Below are positions 1 through 8,760 of a stretch of 64,000 nucleotides of DNA, piece after piece. Source of the DNA: Pseudomonas uvaldensis (GTDB taxonomy: Bacteria; Pseudomonadota; Gammaproteobacteria; Pseudomonadales; Pseudomonadaceae); assembly GCF_021271205.1 (NCBI RefSeq), contig NZ_JAIWKS010000011.1:62001-126000 (forward strand). The letters run 5' to 3'. Numbering within the stretch: the first letter of the stretch is position 1; every line of letters starts with the position of its first letter. The position numbers and the translations under genes were made by a program. Under the pieces are notes generated by a model. That model was not told the origin of the DNA. It searched no databases and saw nothing but the letters and a program-made list of their open reading frames with translations.

Positions 1-534
1 TTTTCGCTTTGCAGCATTGCGGCCGGTACCCACCAGCGCTTGCTCCAGCGACATATTGCTGTATCCCGACTCATCGATCGACCATTGGCGATGGTTCCAG
101 TCGGCAGCGATCTGGTGCATCGAAGGCTGTTCGCGCTCAAGGCGCATCGTCATGTGAAAGCCCCCGCCTTTCCTCTTGGCCCTGAAAATCTTGCGCCAAT
201 GGTAAAGGTTGGAATGAGGCCGATTTCTCATCAAATACCAGCCGCGTCCCCTCGAATCCACTAGCCGACCAAGTGCGCCAGTGCCGCCAGGTGACGGATC
301 GAACCTGAACGGAGGGACTACGCCCTCCGGCGGGTCCATCTCGCCCACCCCTTCGATTCGGATCTTACCGATGGTGATTTTTGGCGTGGTACGTGCGACA
401 TGCTTGATCGTTGCGCTGCTGGGTGCAGAGGCGTCCGGCAGCGAGGCCGAGCCGTCGTCCAATAACGTATTGCAAAAAGGGCAGTACATGAAAAGATCAC
501 TGACCGAGTAACGGCACTTCTTGCAATTGGCCAC
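1..534 (-). CDS. Zinc-ribbon protein of unknown function (3' part missing)
   Basis: An open frame of 178 codons runs to the window edge without a stop, so the C-terminus lies outside. The start is GTG at 534, preceded by AAGGAGGAGAGCGCC, a very strong ribosome binding site. The N-terminus carries two CxxC pairs (C4/C7 and C18/C21), the pattern of a zinc ribbon. After a low-complexity Ser/Ala/Pro linker (about residues 28-45) comes a basic, aromatic-rich segment ending in a part with GYSNMSLEQALVGTG. I do not recognise the family beyond the ribbon. No signal peptide or membrane segment is visible, so it is probably cytoplasmic. The reading frame has ordinary Pseudomonas codon use. The existence of the gene is well supported; the function is not. 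Confidence 0.65.
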   Translation of the reverse strand, partial: MANCKKCRYSVSDLFMYCPFCNTLLDDGSASLPDASAPSSATIKHVARTTPKITIGKIRIEGVGEMDPPEGVVPPFRFDPSPGGTGALGRLVDSRGRGWYLMRNRPHSNLYHWRKIFRAKRKGGGFHMTMRLEREQPSMHQIAADWNHRQWSIDESGYSNMSLEQALVGTGRNAAKRK

Positions 535-786
535 GGCGCTCTCCTCCTTGGATACGTGGAAAAGGCTAGCATCTGAGTCGTCTTTAGGCAGATCAACCGG
601 ATGAACATGACATTCTTGATAGCAAACCGATGCAATCCACGGCGGTATTGGCTTTTGCTATGTCGCGCAGTCAACCTGGATAGGAAAGGAAAACTGAAAA
701 AAGCTGCCCTGAGCAAACGCGGCTAGGCACGCCCATGCCGTTATAGGCGACTCTATTGCGACCGTACTTCCAAGAGCCCTTTCCTG

Positions 787-1656
787 ATGCCCGACATACC
801 GACCCACCGCGCCTATACCCGACGCTTCGACGCGGTGCTTGCCTACATCGAAGCCCATCTCGAAGAAGATCTGTCGGTGAGGAAGTTGAGTCAGGTGGCG
901 AACTTTTCGGTGTACCACTTTCATCGCCAGTTCACCGCATTCGTTGGCGTGCCAGTCTCACGTTATGTGCAACTGATGCGGCTACGGCGCGCAGCCCATT
1001 GTCTGGCGTCTCGCACTGACCTCTCGATATTGGACGCCGCGCTCGGTGCCGGATTTGAAAGTCCCGAGTCATTCAGCCGGGCGTTCCGACGGGCATTGGG
1101 CATGACGCCGAGCGCGTTTCGCAAGGAGCCGAACTGGCAGGTCTGGAATGCGGCGTTCACCATCCCTCACTTTTCCAGGACTATTACCATGCAAGTACGA
1201 ATTGTGGATTTCGCTGAAATCAGGTTGGCAGCGCTGGAGCATTGCGGCCCGTCCAGCCTTGTCAACGAAAGTGTGCGCAGATTTATCGCGTGGCGCATAC
1301 AGAGCGGGCAATCACCAGTGGCGTCGAGTCGCAGTTTCGGTATTCCCTATGGCAACCCCGATACGACGCCGTCGGAGGCATTTCGCTTCGCCATCTGTGG
1401 CGAGATACAGGAGGCCGTGGCGTCCAATAAATTCGGTGTGCGGGAGCTCGTTATTCCTGGTGGTCGGTGTGCCGTGGTGAGGCACACGGGATCACCGGAT
1501 CATATTGGTGAAACGATCTACCCGGTCTACCGCGATTGGCTGCCTGCCAGCGGAGAAGAACTGCGTGACCATCCACTGTTCTTTCATTACCTGAGCGTCT
1601 ATCCCGAGACACCGCAAGAACAGTGGCAGACGGATGTGTATGTTCCGCTGCGATAG
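787..1656 (+). CDS. AraC-family regulator with C-terminal GyrI-like effector domain
   Basis: The 289-residue protein begins with an AraC-type double helix-turn-helix (about residues 8-112; motifs LSVRKLSQVANFSVYHFHRQF and GFESPESFSRAFRRALGMTP). A GyrI/SOUL-like effector-binding domain follows from about residue 130 to the end (VRIVDFAEIRLAALEHCGP near its start). This is the Rob/SoxS-like architecture in which the C-terminal domain binds a small hydrophobic ligand or partner protein. It stands alone: the upstream gene is divergent and the downstream operon convergent, so its target cannot be told from context. The ATG start follows a region without a strong Shine-Dalgarno. Cytoplasmic DNA-binding protein; family call is firm, target unknown. 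Confidence 0.9.
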   Translation: MPDIPTHRAYTRRFDAVLAYIEAHLEEDLSVRKLSQVANFSVYHFHRQFTAFVGVPVSRYVQLMRLRRAAHCLASRTDLSILDAALGAGFESPESFSRAFRRALGMTPSAFRKEPNWQVWNAAFTIPHFSRTITMQVRIVDFAEIRLAALEHCGPSSLVNESVRRFIAWRIQSGQSPVASSRSFGIPYGNPDTTPSEAFRFAICGEIQEAVASNKFGVRELVIPGGRCAVVRHTGSPDHIGETIYPVYRDWLPASGEELRDHPLFFHYLSVYPETPQEQWQTDVYVPLR

Positions 1657-1658
1657 TG

Positions 1659-1683
1659 GATCCTGGGGATGCTGCCCAGGATC
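1659..1683. terminator. Perfect hairpin after the AraC/GyrI gene
   Basis: GATCCTGGG and CCCAGGATC form a perfect 9-bp stem with a 7-nt loop, starting three bases after the TAG stop at 1654-1656. There is no U-run after it, so it may be a Rho-assisted or weak terminator, or just a transcript-stabilising hairpin. Confidence 0.45.
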
Positions 1684-1720
1684 GCGGCGAGGCAGTTTCG
1701 GTCAGGTTGAATGCCGCCGC

Positions 1721-1745
1721 CATCGCGAGCAAGCTTGCTCCCACA
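1721..1745. repeat. Single REP element
   Basis: CATCGCGAGCAAGCTTGCTC followed by CCACA is a typical Pseudomonas REP sequence. It lies between two convergent genes. No inverted partner is seen close by, so this is a singlet rather than a REPIN. Confidence 0.75.
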
Positions 1746-1796
1746 ACGACTCTGCAGTGGTCTTGATACCCACAACTCCGCCAATCTTCTGTGGGC

Positions 1797-4541
1797 TTAC
1801 CCTGCCCCCGCCACATCAAACCCTTGCTCCAGATCCGCGATCAACGCACCGGCATCCTCCAGTCCGATATGCAAGCGCACCACCGGATTCAAGGCTCGAT
1901 CATCAGCACTGTCGCGGTCCTTTGTATCAGCAATGGTCACCAGACTTTCGTACCCACCCCATGAAGCACCCAGCCCGAACAACTGCAACGCATCGATGAA
2001 TCGCTCCAGATAAGCATCGTCGGCGCGTTGAAGTTCGAAGGACAACAAGCCGTTGCTGCCTTGGAAGTCGCGCTTCCATAGGGCATGGCCCGGGTGATCG
2101 GTCAGTGCGGGGTGGAAGACTCGTTTGACCTGCGGCAGTGTCTGTAACCAACGGGCAATTTCCAACCCCTGGCGCGCGTGCACATCCAGGCGAGATGCCA
2201 GGGTGCGGGCGCCGCGCAGGACCAGATAAGCGTCGTCGGGACTGACGGTGGTGCCGAAGGTGTCGCTCATGGCCGCCAGCGCCGGCCAGACCTCCTCCCG
2301 GGTGCAGACACTGCCCATCATCACGTCGCTGTGGCCGCTGAGGTATTTGGTCAAAGCCATGATCGAGATGTCGGCGCCCAGGGCCAGCGGTCGATACAAA
2401 AGGCCCGAACCCCAGGTGTTGTCCACCGCCAGCAGAATTCCCCGCGGCCTGCACAGGGCGGCAATGGCAGGCAGGTCGCAAAGTTCGTACAACAGCGAAC
2501 CGGGCACTTCCGCATAGACCATCCTGGTGTTGGCTTGCAACCGTGCAGGCAGGTCGCTGCCATCGGGGGCGAAGTAGCTGACTTCGATACCGAAGGGCTG
2601 AAGAAAGTCTCGCGCCACGCGGCGTACCGGAGAATAGACCGCATCGGTGATCAATACATGATCGCCGGGACGCAGGTAAGCCAGGAAGGTTTGCGCCACC
2701 GCAGCCAGCCCGGTGCCAAACAACCGGGTGCGATAGCCGCCCTCCAGTTCAGTAACAAGGTCTTCCAGGGCGAAGGCCGTAGGGTTGCCCTTGGCGCCAT
2801 AACTCAGAAGCCGCTCGCTGTCGCGGCGCGAGCGGACGTCACGCATCTGCGCCAGATTGTCGAACAGCACCGTACTCAGGCGGCTGATGGGGACGTTGAC
2901 CGCCCTGGCACCGCTGCCCTTCTCGGTCCGCGCAGCATGGACCAGACGGGTACGGACTCGCTCAATGACCGGCTGTGAGCGCAGCGGTTTCAGACTGGCG
3001 ATTTCGTCTGCGCTCATCTGCGCCAACAGGCCGATTTCCCAAGCCAGGTACTGACGCGCCGCATCCTTGTTGCCGGCATGACGGTCATGGGTGAAAAACA
3101 GGAAGTCGATGCACTGATCATCCGGTAGCGTCTCCACACCATGCTCCAGTGCCGGATCCGCCGAAGACCAGCCCTCGTCGAGCAAACGCACCTGCCCACG
3201 CTGCGCTTCAGGCAGTTCCAGCGCGGCCAGGGCAGCCAGCCGCGGATCATCGGCGACCAGCACCACCGGCCGCTTCTCACCGGCCACCGTGCCCGCCAAC
3301 AACGGACGGATCGACCAGCGCGCCCCGGCGATATGACCTTTGCGGTAGGCCATGCTCGGGCGCAGATCGATCAACGCGACCGCATCATCCTTCAGCGCAT
3401 CGACCAGGGCCTGCACGCTGATCGATGGCAGGGCTTCAGGCAGCACGACGTCCTGCGCCGGCAACGCCAAGCCACTGCTCAAGCCCTCGGCCAGCACGTA
3501 AGCCTCATGCCCCAACTGCCGCAGCCAAGCGGCGATGATCGGCGCGCGCACACCGTCGTTGTCGAACAGCAACACCCGCGCCCCTCGTACGCCCACATAC
3601 AGGTCGGTGGATTGAATCAACTGCCCGCCCGGCGTGTGTTGCGCCCCCTTCAGCGTGCCGGCGACAAATTCCTCGGCGGTGCGCACGTCACACAAAAACA
3701 GACTGCGGCCGCCCTCCTTCGCCCATTGCTGAACCTGCGCCGCCTCGACGGTCACCGCGCCGGCCCGTTCGGCCAGTCGTGCCGCCGCCAGCCGCCGGGC
3801 CGGCAGGGTCTCTGTCGACACCTCATCGGTATAGCGCCGGTCACTGCTATGCTCCAGGGGCAGGTCTGCCAGATCCCAGCCTTGAGTGCCGTTTTCCAAG
3901 GCGTAGACCGGATTTCTGATACCCAGGTCGATCAGCGTCTGGGCACCGATGATGCTGCGCGTCCGACCCGCGCAATTGACCACGATCGGCGTCCGCTCGT
4001 CCGGCACCAGATCTTGCACGCGGTAGCCCAGTTCGCCGTTCGGGCAACAGATCGAACCAGGAATGGTCATCTTGCGGTATTCCTCGAACGGACGGCCGTC
4101 CAGCACCACCAACGGTTCACCACGGGCCTGCCATTCGGCCAGTTGCCGGGCGCTGACATGCGGCGTGTGACGGGCCTCTTCGACCTTTTCGCCAAAGGCC
4201 TTGGAAGGCACATGCACCCCGGCGAACAGTTGGAACCCGGCACGCTGCCAGCCATCGGCGCCGCCTTCCAGAATGTGCACATTGGCGTAGCCCAGCGCGT
4301 GCAGACGTTGCGCCGAGCGTGCCGCCAATGTCCCGCCATCCTGGTCATAGATCACCAGCCGGACCTGAGAATTTGGCGCCAGACGCCGGGCTTCCAGCTC
4401 CAGGCGACTGTAGGGCAGGTTAACCCCGAAAAACAGATGAGCTTCGCCATACTGGCCGTGCTCGCGCACATCAAACAGGGCGGTTTCCTGCCCGTCGAAC
4501 AACCATTGCTGCAATTGTCCGGAAGTTATGGTCTGGCTCAT
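1797..4541 (-). CDS. Four-rhodanese / cystathionine beta-lyase fusion protein
   Basis: The 914-residue protein joins two enzymes normally separate. Residues 1 to about 520 hold four rhodanese-like domains (about 6-105, 125-225, 265-360, 370-470). Only the second has the catalytic cysteine, Cys190 in VVNCAGRTRS; the others show Asp or other residues at that place (IYDQDGG, LFDNDG) and are probably structural. From about 525 to the end is a complete PLP-dependent cystathionine beta-lyase, with the Schiff-base lysine in IMALTKYLSGHSD (about Lys732). The rhodanese half resembles the four-domain thiosulfate sulfurtransferase known from P. aeruginosa. Beta-elimination would release thiol or persulfide sulfur that the rhodanese half could accept (inference). 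A GTG 13 codons upstream (4580) would also be in frame, but the ATG at 4541 begins a sequence that matches my memory of the rhodanese N-terminus. Last gene of the operon; cytoplasmic. Confidence 0.88.
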   Translation of the reverse strand: MSQTITSGQLQQWLFDGQETALFDVREHGQYGEAHLFFGVNLPYSRLELEARRLAPNSQVRLVIYDQDGGTLAARSAQRLHALGYANVHILEGGADGWQRAGFQLFAGVHVPSKAFGEKVEEARHTPHVSARQLAEWQARGEPLVVLDGRPFEEYRKMTIPGSICCPNGELGYRVQDLVPDERTPIVVNCAGRTRSIIGAQTLIDLGIRNPVYALENGTQGWDLADLPLEHSSDRRYTDEVSTETLPARRLAAARLAERAGAVTVEAAQVQQWAKEGGRSLFLCDVRTAEEFVAGTLKGAQHTPGGQLIQSTDLYVGVRGARVLLFDNDGVRAPIIAAWLRQLGHEAYVLAEGLSSGLALPAQDVVLPEALPSISVQALVDALKDDAVALIDLRPSMAYRKGHIAGARWSIRPLLAGTVAGEKRPVVLVADDPRLAALAALELPEAQRGQVRLLDEGWSSADPALEHGVETLPDDQCIDFLFFTHDRHAGNKDAARQYLAWEIGLLAQMSADEIASLKPLRSQPVIERVRTRLVHAARTEKGSGARAVNVPISRLSTVLFDNLAQMRDVRSRRDSERLLSYGAKGNPTAFALEDLVTELEGGYRTRLFGTGLAAVAQTFLAYLRPGDHVLITDAVYSPVRRVARDFLQPFGIEVSYFAPDGSDLPARLQANTRMVYAEVPGSLLYELCDLPAIAALCRPRGILLAVDNTWGSGLLYRPLALGADISIMALTKYLSGHSDVMMGSVCTREEVWPALAAMSDTFGTTVSPDDAYLVLRGARTLASRLDVHARQGLEIARWLQTLPQVKRVFHPALTDHPGHALWKRDFQGSNGLLSFELQRADDAYLERFIDALQLFGLGASWGGYESLVTIADTKDRDSADDRALNPVVRLHIGLEDAGALIADLEQGFDVAGAG

Positions 4542-4585
4542 GAAAGTCCCGCTGGAGAAATATAGATGTCTGACATGCACGGAGA

Positions 4586-5185
4586 TCAGTGGGCGTAGGC
4601 CTTGATCGACGGCGCCATTTGCGAGGCGTTGTAATTGAGGATGCGTCCGTCGGCTTCAACGCCATAACGCCCGTTGAGGGATTCCAGCGGCAAGCCATAG
4701 AGATGGAAGTGCAAGGTCGGTTGCTCACCCGCGACTCGGATACCGTGCAGGTCCTCACCGAGGAAGGCGATGGACGTGCCGGGCTGCACGATGATTTCTT
4801 TCTCCAGGTGCAACGTGGTGTAGCCCGGCTCGCGCCCTTCGTCATCGCGGCGGTAGACGTAGTTGATCTCCTGGCCTTGCACCGCGCTGATGATGGCCCA
4901 GGTCTCGTGGTTATGCGGGACCGTGCTTTTGCCCGGCAACAGCGAATTGAGGTACAGCGTCGGTGTATCGCCGTCGTCATTGAGGCGGTAGCGAAACGCG
5001 GTGCTGCCCTGCCCCGGCACTGGCGCCGGGAAGGCGTCGAAGTTGAACAGGTCGCGGCGCTCGGCCAACCCTTCCAACAGGGCAACGATTTCCACCAGGG
5101 CGGCACGGTCGACGCCACGCTGATGGACCACCCGCACTTTCTGCAGGAAGTCTTCGATGACATCGGGACGGCTAAAGATACTCAT
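4586..5185 (-). CDS. Cysteine-dioxygenase-like cupin (thiol dioxygenase family)
   Basis: This 199-residue cupin carries a probable three-histidine iron site: His91 and His93 in VPHNHETW and His147 in EDLHGIRV. The third position and the length fit the cysteine dioxygenase / 3-mercaptopropionate dioxygenase family, which converts a thiol to a sulfinic acid with O2. It differs around the HNHETW motif from the P. aeruginosa 3-mercaptopropionate enzyme as I remember it (HDHR), so the substrate thiol may be another. It lies between the ABC ATPase gene and the rhodanese/beta-lyase gene, 44 bp before the start of the latter, consistent with oxidising the thiol released by the lyase. Cytoplasmic. Family call good, substrate inferred only from neighbours. 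Confidence 0.8.
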   Translation of the reverse strand: MSIFSRPDVIEDFLQKVRVVHQRGVDRAALVEIVALLEGLAERRDLFNFDAFPAPVPGQGSTAFRYRLNDDGDTPTLYLNSLLPGKSTVPHNHETWAIISAVQGQEINYVYRRDDEGREPGYTTLHLEKEIIVQPGTSIAFLGEDLHGIRVAGEQPTLHFHLYGLPLESLNGRYGVEADGRILNYNASQMAPSIKAYAH

Positions 5186-5216
5186 GAGGCAGGCTCCATT
5201 TTTGATCGATAGAAAA

Positions 5217-6053
5217 TCAGACGGACAGGCTGTAACGACTGAGGTTTGTCAACAGGTACGGGTCGTTGGCAATCGACTGGCGACGCCCCGGATCGCCGAG
5301 GGCGTGCCGCAGGAACTCGTGGGTGCGTTCGCTGGTTGGGGCCTGGAAAATCTGCGCCGCGCTGCCGTGCTCGACGATCACCCCGTTTTCGGTGAAATAA
5401 ACGACATCGCTGATTTCTTCGGCGAAGCGCATTTCATGGGTGACCAGCACACAGGTCATGCCCTCCTCGGTCAGCTCACGGATCACCGTCAGCACCTCGC
5501 CGACGGTTTCCGGGTCCAGGGCCGAGGTCACTTCGTCGAACAGGATCAACTCCGGGCGCATCGCCAAGGCACGGGCAATCGCCACCCGTTGCTGCTGCCC
5601 ACCGGACAGTTCGCCCGGATAGGCATCGGCCTTGTGCTCCATGCGCACCTTGGCCAGCAAGGCGCGGGCGTCCTTTTCAGCATCGACCCGGTTGCGCCCC
5701 AGCACCTTGCGCGGGGCGATCACCAGGTTTTCCAGCACCGACAGATGCGGGAACAGGTTGTACTGTTGGAACACGAACCCAACGCGTTTGCGCAACTCGA
5801 TGCGCTGGGCTTCCCGGGCCAGGGCATGGACTTCGGTGGCACCGACGCGGATGCTGCCGCGTTGGGGCTGCAACAGGCCCGTAATGCAGCGCAGGATCGT
5901 CGACTTACCCGAGCCGGACGGGCCGATGATCGACACGGCCTGGCCTCGGAATACATCAAGATCAACGCCCTTGAGCACCGGGCTACTGCCAAACGACAGG
6001 TGCAGGTCACGCAGGCTGACCAGAGGCTCGGCGACGGTTTCAGTAAAAGGCAT
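5217..6053 (-). CDS. Polar amino acid ABC transporter, ATP-binding protein
   Basis: The 278-residue ATPase shows Walker A GPSGSGKST (near residue 44), Q-loop FVFQQYNLFPHL, signature LSGGQQQR, and Walker B LILFDEVTSALDPE. This is the GlnQ/HisP type that energises import of amino acids. The start codon overlaps the end of the permease gene by 14 bp, so the two are translationally coupled. It has an extension of about 20 residues after the usual C-terminus (NDPYLLTNLSRYSLSV). Works at the cytoplasmic face with the two permeases encoded just upstream. Confidence 0.92.
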   Translation of the reverse strand: MPFTETVAEPLVSLRDLHLSFGSSPVLKGVDLDVFRGQAVSIIGPSGSGKSTILRCITGLLQPQRGSIRVGATEVHALAREAQRIELRKRVGFVFQQYNLFPHLSVLENLVIAPRKVLGRNRVDAEKDARALLAKVRMEHKADAYPGELSGGQQQRVAIARALAMRPELILFDEVTSALDPETVGEVLTVIRELTEEGMTCVLVTHEMRFAEEISDVVYFTENGVIVEHGSAAQIFQAPTSERTHEFLRHALGDPGRRQSIANDPYLLTNLSRYSLSV

Positions 6054-6828
6054 AGCGTCGCTCCAGGGATTGGGTCAGACGGGAAATCGGATAGCAGTAG
6101 GCAAAAAACAGCACCAGCAGGCTCAGGTAGATCACTACGGTGAAGCCGGTCAGGTTCACTGTGTTGCTGGCGATCTGCGCGGTGTCGATCACATCGTGCA
6201 CACCCACCAGGGACGCCAGCGCCGTGCCCATGGTGATCACCGCATACAGGTTCATCCACGGCGGCAGCATGCGTTTGAAGCACTGCGGCAGGATGATCGA
6301 GCGAAAAATCTGCCCACGACTGAACGCCAGAGAGCGCGCGGCCTCCCACTGGGTGCTGGGGATGGAGGCGATGGCGCCACGGAAGATTTCCGCGACATTG
6401 GCGCTGGCCGGCAAGGCCAGGCCGAGGGTGACCTTGACCCAGTCGGGGAATGCGACGTAAGTGTTGCCAATCCGAATCTCGAACGGGAACACATAGGTGG
6501 TGAAATAGATCAGCACCAGCCAGGGCGCGTTACGGAACACCTGCACCCAGACCCGCGCCGGCCAGCGCAACAGGCGCAGCGGCGACACCACCATCGCACC
6601 GACCACCAGCCCCACCACAGAGCCCAGACCGATGGCCAGCAGACTGATGAGAATGTTCTGGCCGAAGCCTGCGATCAGCGCCGGCGACCACTGCAACAAG
6701 GCCTTGAACACTGGGCTATGAGGGGCGACATAGGCCAGCCAGACCAGCGCGATCGCCACCAGCAGCAATTTGCCGAGATGCCGACGCGGCCATGCCAGGG
6801 GCGCGCTTACCAACGAATCAATGGCCAT
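6040..6828 (-). CDS. Amino acid ABC transporter permease (second)
   Basis: The 262-residue inner-membrane protein has several hydrophobic segments and the HisM/GlnP-type coupling region (EIFRGAIASIPSTQWEAARS followed by LPQCFKRMLPPWMN). It overlaps the first permease gene by 11 bp and the ATPase gene by 14 bp. With the permease upstream it would form the heterodimeric channel of the importer. The N-terminal 20 residues are more basic and precede the first membrane segment (LLLVAIALVWLAYV). Confidence 0.92.
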   Translation of the reverse strand: MAIDSLVSAPLAWPRRHLGKLLLVAIALVWLAYVAPHSPVFKALLQWSPALIAGFGQNILISLLAIGLGSVVGLVVGAMVVSPLRLLRWPARVWVQVFRNAPWLVLIYFTTYVFPFEIRIGNTYVAFPDWVKVTLGLALPASANVAEIFRGAIASIPSTQWEAARSLAFSRGQIFRSIILPQCFKRMLPPWMNLYAVITMGTALASLVGVHDVIDTAQIASNTVNLTGFTVVIYLSLLVLFFAYCYPISRLTQSLERRYAFY

Positions 6829-7552
6829 AACCGGGCATCCTCAGGCGCGCTTCGAGGTAACGCCCCACACAATTGACGGTAAAACTCAGCAAGCCGAAGA
6901 ACGACAGGATCAGGATCATCAGTTCCAGCACGTTATCGCTTTGGGTCCAGATCATGATCGCTGCGTAGGTGATATCCCCCACGGCGATGGCCGAGGCCAC
7001 GGCGGTCATTTTCACCAGGTCGATCAGGTTGTTGATCAGCGACGGCAAGGCAAAACGCAGGGCCAGGGGCAGTTGCACGTTCCATAGCAACTGGCGATTG
7101 TTGAAGGCCAGGGAACTGGCAGCTTCCAGAGTCACCACCGGCACTGCTTCGATCCCGGCTCGCAGCGCTTCAGCGTGAAACGCGCCCTTGTGCAGCGAGA
7201 TCACGATCACCACCCAGGCAAACGGCGTCAGCGGATTGGCCGTGCCGACCGCCTGGGTCAGCAACATGTTCAGCACCAGGAATGCACAATAGAGCTGCAC
7301 AAGCGTCGGTGTATTGCGCGTGACCTCGACGAATAGCCGCGCCGGCCTGGCCAGCCAGGGCCGGCCAGAGATCAACAACGCCGCCAGACCAACACCCGCG
7401 AGCAGGCTGCCGACAATAGTCAGCAGGCACAGCAGCACCGTAGTCAGCGCCCCCTGCTCCAGGGTGCCGCGCTGATACGCGTCCAGCAAAAAATTGTAGT
7501 TGAGGCCCAGTCCGGCGCTCCAATGGACGAACACTTCCAGCCAGTGGCTCAT
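6818..7552 (-). CDS. Amino acid ABC transporter permease (first)
   Basis: A 244-residue inner-membrane permease of the polar amino acid importer family. It has the conserved coupling motif (HAEALRAGIEAVPVVTLEAA then LPLALRFALPSLINN). I chose the ATG at 7552, which overlaps the aminotransferase stop as ATGA; a longer frame reaching 7645 would lie inside the aminotransferase gene and has no family resemblance. Pairs with the following permease. The permeases are encoded after the enzyme genes, not next to the binding proteins, an unusual order for this importer class. Confidence 0.9.
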   Translation of the reverse strand: MSHWLEVFVHWSAGLGLNYNFLLDAYQRGTLEQGALTTVLLCLLTIVGSLLAGVGLAALLISGRPWLARPARLFVEVTRNTPTLVQLYCAFLVLNMLLTQAVGTANPLTPFAWVVIVISLHKGAFHAEALRAGIEAVPVVTLEAASSLAFNNRQLLWNVQLPLALRFALPSLINNLIDLVKMTAVASAIAVGDITYAAIMIWTQSDNVLELMILILSFFGLLSFTVNCVGRYLEARLRMPGYGH

Positions 7553-8760
7553 GGCTCGGTCCTCAGTTGGGCGCAGGCGTGTGCGATACGTCGCCCCGCT
7601 TCGCTGACGGTTTCGGTCGCGGCGGCAATGGACAAGCGAAACCACGGTGACAAGCCATAGGCGCTGCCAGCGACACCGGCGACGCCCTCTTCCATCAGAT
7701 AGGCAACGACATCGGCATCGCTGCCCAGGCGCTGTCCATCCGAACGATAACGTCCCAGCAATCCCGCGCAGCGCACGAACACGAAAAAACCGCCTTGCGG
7801 TTCAAGGACCTCAAGACCGTCAACATCGCGCAACGCACTCACCAACACATCGCGGCGCCGGCGATAGGCCGCGACCTGTTGCGGCAGGAAATCCAGGCCA
7901 CCCTCGAATGCCGCCAATGCGGCCGCCTGTCCGACCGAAGAAGCGCCGGAGGTCGATTGCGATTGCACCACACTCATGGCTTCGGTCAGCACTCGCGGGC
8001 CCGCCCCGAAACCGACGCGCCAGCCAGTCATGGCGTAGGTTTTCGACACCCCGCCCACCAGCAGGCAACGCGCCTGCAAATCCGGCGCAACGTTGAGCAG
8101 ACTCTGGGTCGGGAAACCGTCGAAGCGAATGTGCTCATAGAGTTCATCCAGCAGGATCAGCACTTGGGGATGACACCGCAGAACCTCGGCCAAGGCACGC
8201 AATTCGGCCTCGCTGTATACCGCGCCACTGGGGTTGCCCGGGCCGTTGAGAATCAGCCAGCGCGTGCGTTCGCCGATGTGTTGCGCCAGCTGCCCGGCAG
8301 TGAGTTTGCAACCCTGGGCCAATCCGCATTCGATGAACACCGGCTCGCCACCATTGAAGCGCACGCTGTCGGGAAAGGACGGCCAGTACGGTGTCGGTAC
8401 CAGCACTTCATCGCCGTCATCCAGGGTCGCGGCGAAGGCGTTGAAGATGATCTGCTTGGCGCCGTTGGCGATCACGATGGATTCCAACGGATAGTTCAGG
8501 CGATTTTCGTTGTGCAGCTTGCGCTGGACGGCCACGCGCAGTGCCTTCACGCCGGGCGTCGGGGTGTACTTGGTGGCGCCGGCGGCAATGGCTGCATAAG
8601 CGGCCTGCTTGATGTGTTCAGGGGTGTCGAAATCCGGCTCGCCGGTGGTCAGGTCGAGAATATCCCGACCGCTATCGCGTAACGCAGTGACGCGGGATCT
8701 GGCGGCGGCGTTGGCAGACAGTGAGACACACTGCACGCGTTTGGAAAGGCGAAGACTCAT
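7549..8760 (-). CDS. Class I/II aminotransferase (aspartate aminotransferase fold)
   Basis: The 403-residue PLP enzyme has the fold-type I landmarks: LTTGEPDFDTPEHI near the N-terminus, NGPGNPSGAVYS, LLDELYEHIRFDG, and the PLP lysine in GGVSKTYAMTGWRVGF, with the carboxylate-binding arginine in SPWFRLSIAA. It transfers an amino group between an amino acid and a 2-oxoacid. It overlaps the dehydrogenase upstream and the permease downstream (ATGA on both sides). The pairing with a D-2-hydroxyacid dehydrogenase suggests conversion hydroxyacid - oxoacid - amino acid (inference). Substrate not readable from sequence. Confidence 0.9.
   Translation of the reverse strand: MSLRLSKRVQCVSLSANAAARSRVTALRDSGRDILDLTTGEPDFDTPEHIKQAAYAAIAAGATKYTPTPGVKALRVAVQRKLHNENRLNYPLESIVIANGAKQIIFNAFAATLDDGDEVLVPTPYWPSFPDSVRFNGGEPVFIECGLAQGCKLTAGQLAQHIGERTRWLILNGPGNPSGAVYSEAELRALAEVLRCHPQVLILLDELYEHIRFDGFPTQSLLNVAPDLQARCLLVGGVSKTYAMTGWRVGFGAGPRVLTEAMSVVQSQSTSGASSVGQAAALAAFEGGLDFLPQQVAAYRRRRDVLVSALRDVDGLEVLEPQGGFFVFVRCAGLLGRYRSDGQRLGSDADVVAYLMEEGVAGVAGSAYGLSPWFRLSIAAATETVSEAGRRIAHACAQLRTEP

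Noticed and set aside
3141..4565. A 474-codon frame antisense to the rhodanese/lyase gene
   Set aside because: Composition typical of antisense translation; spans the well-supported fusion gene.
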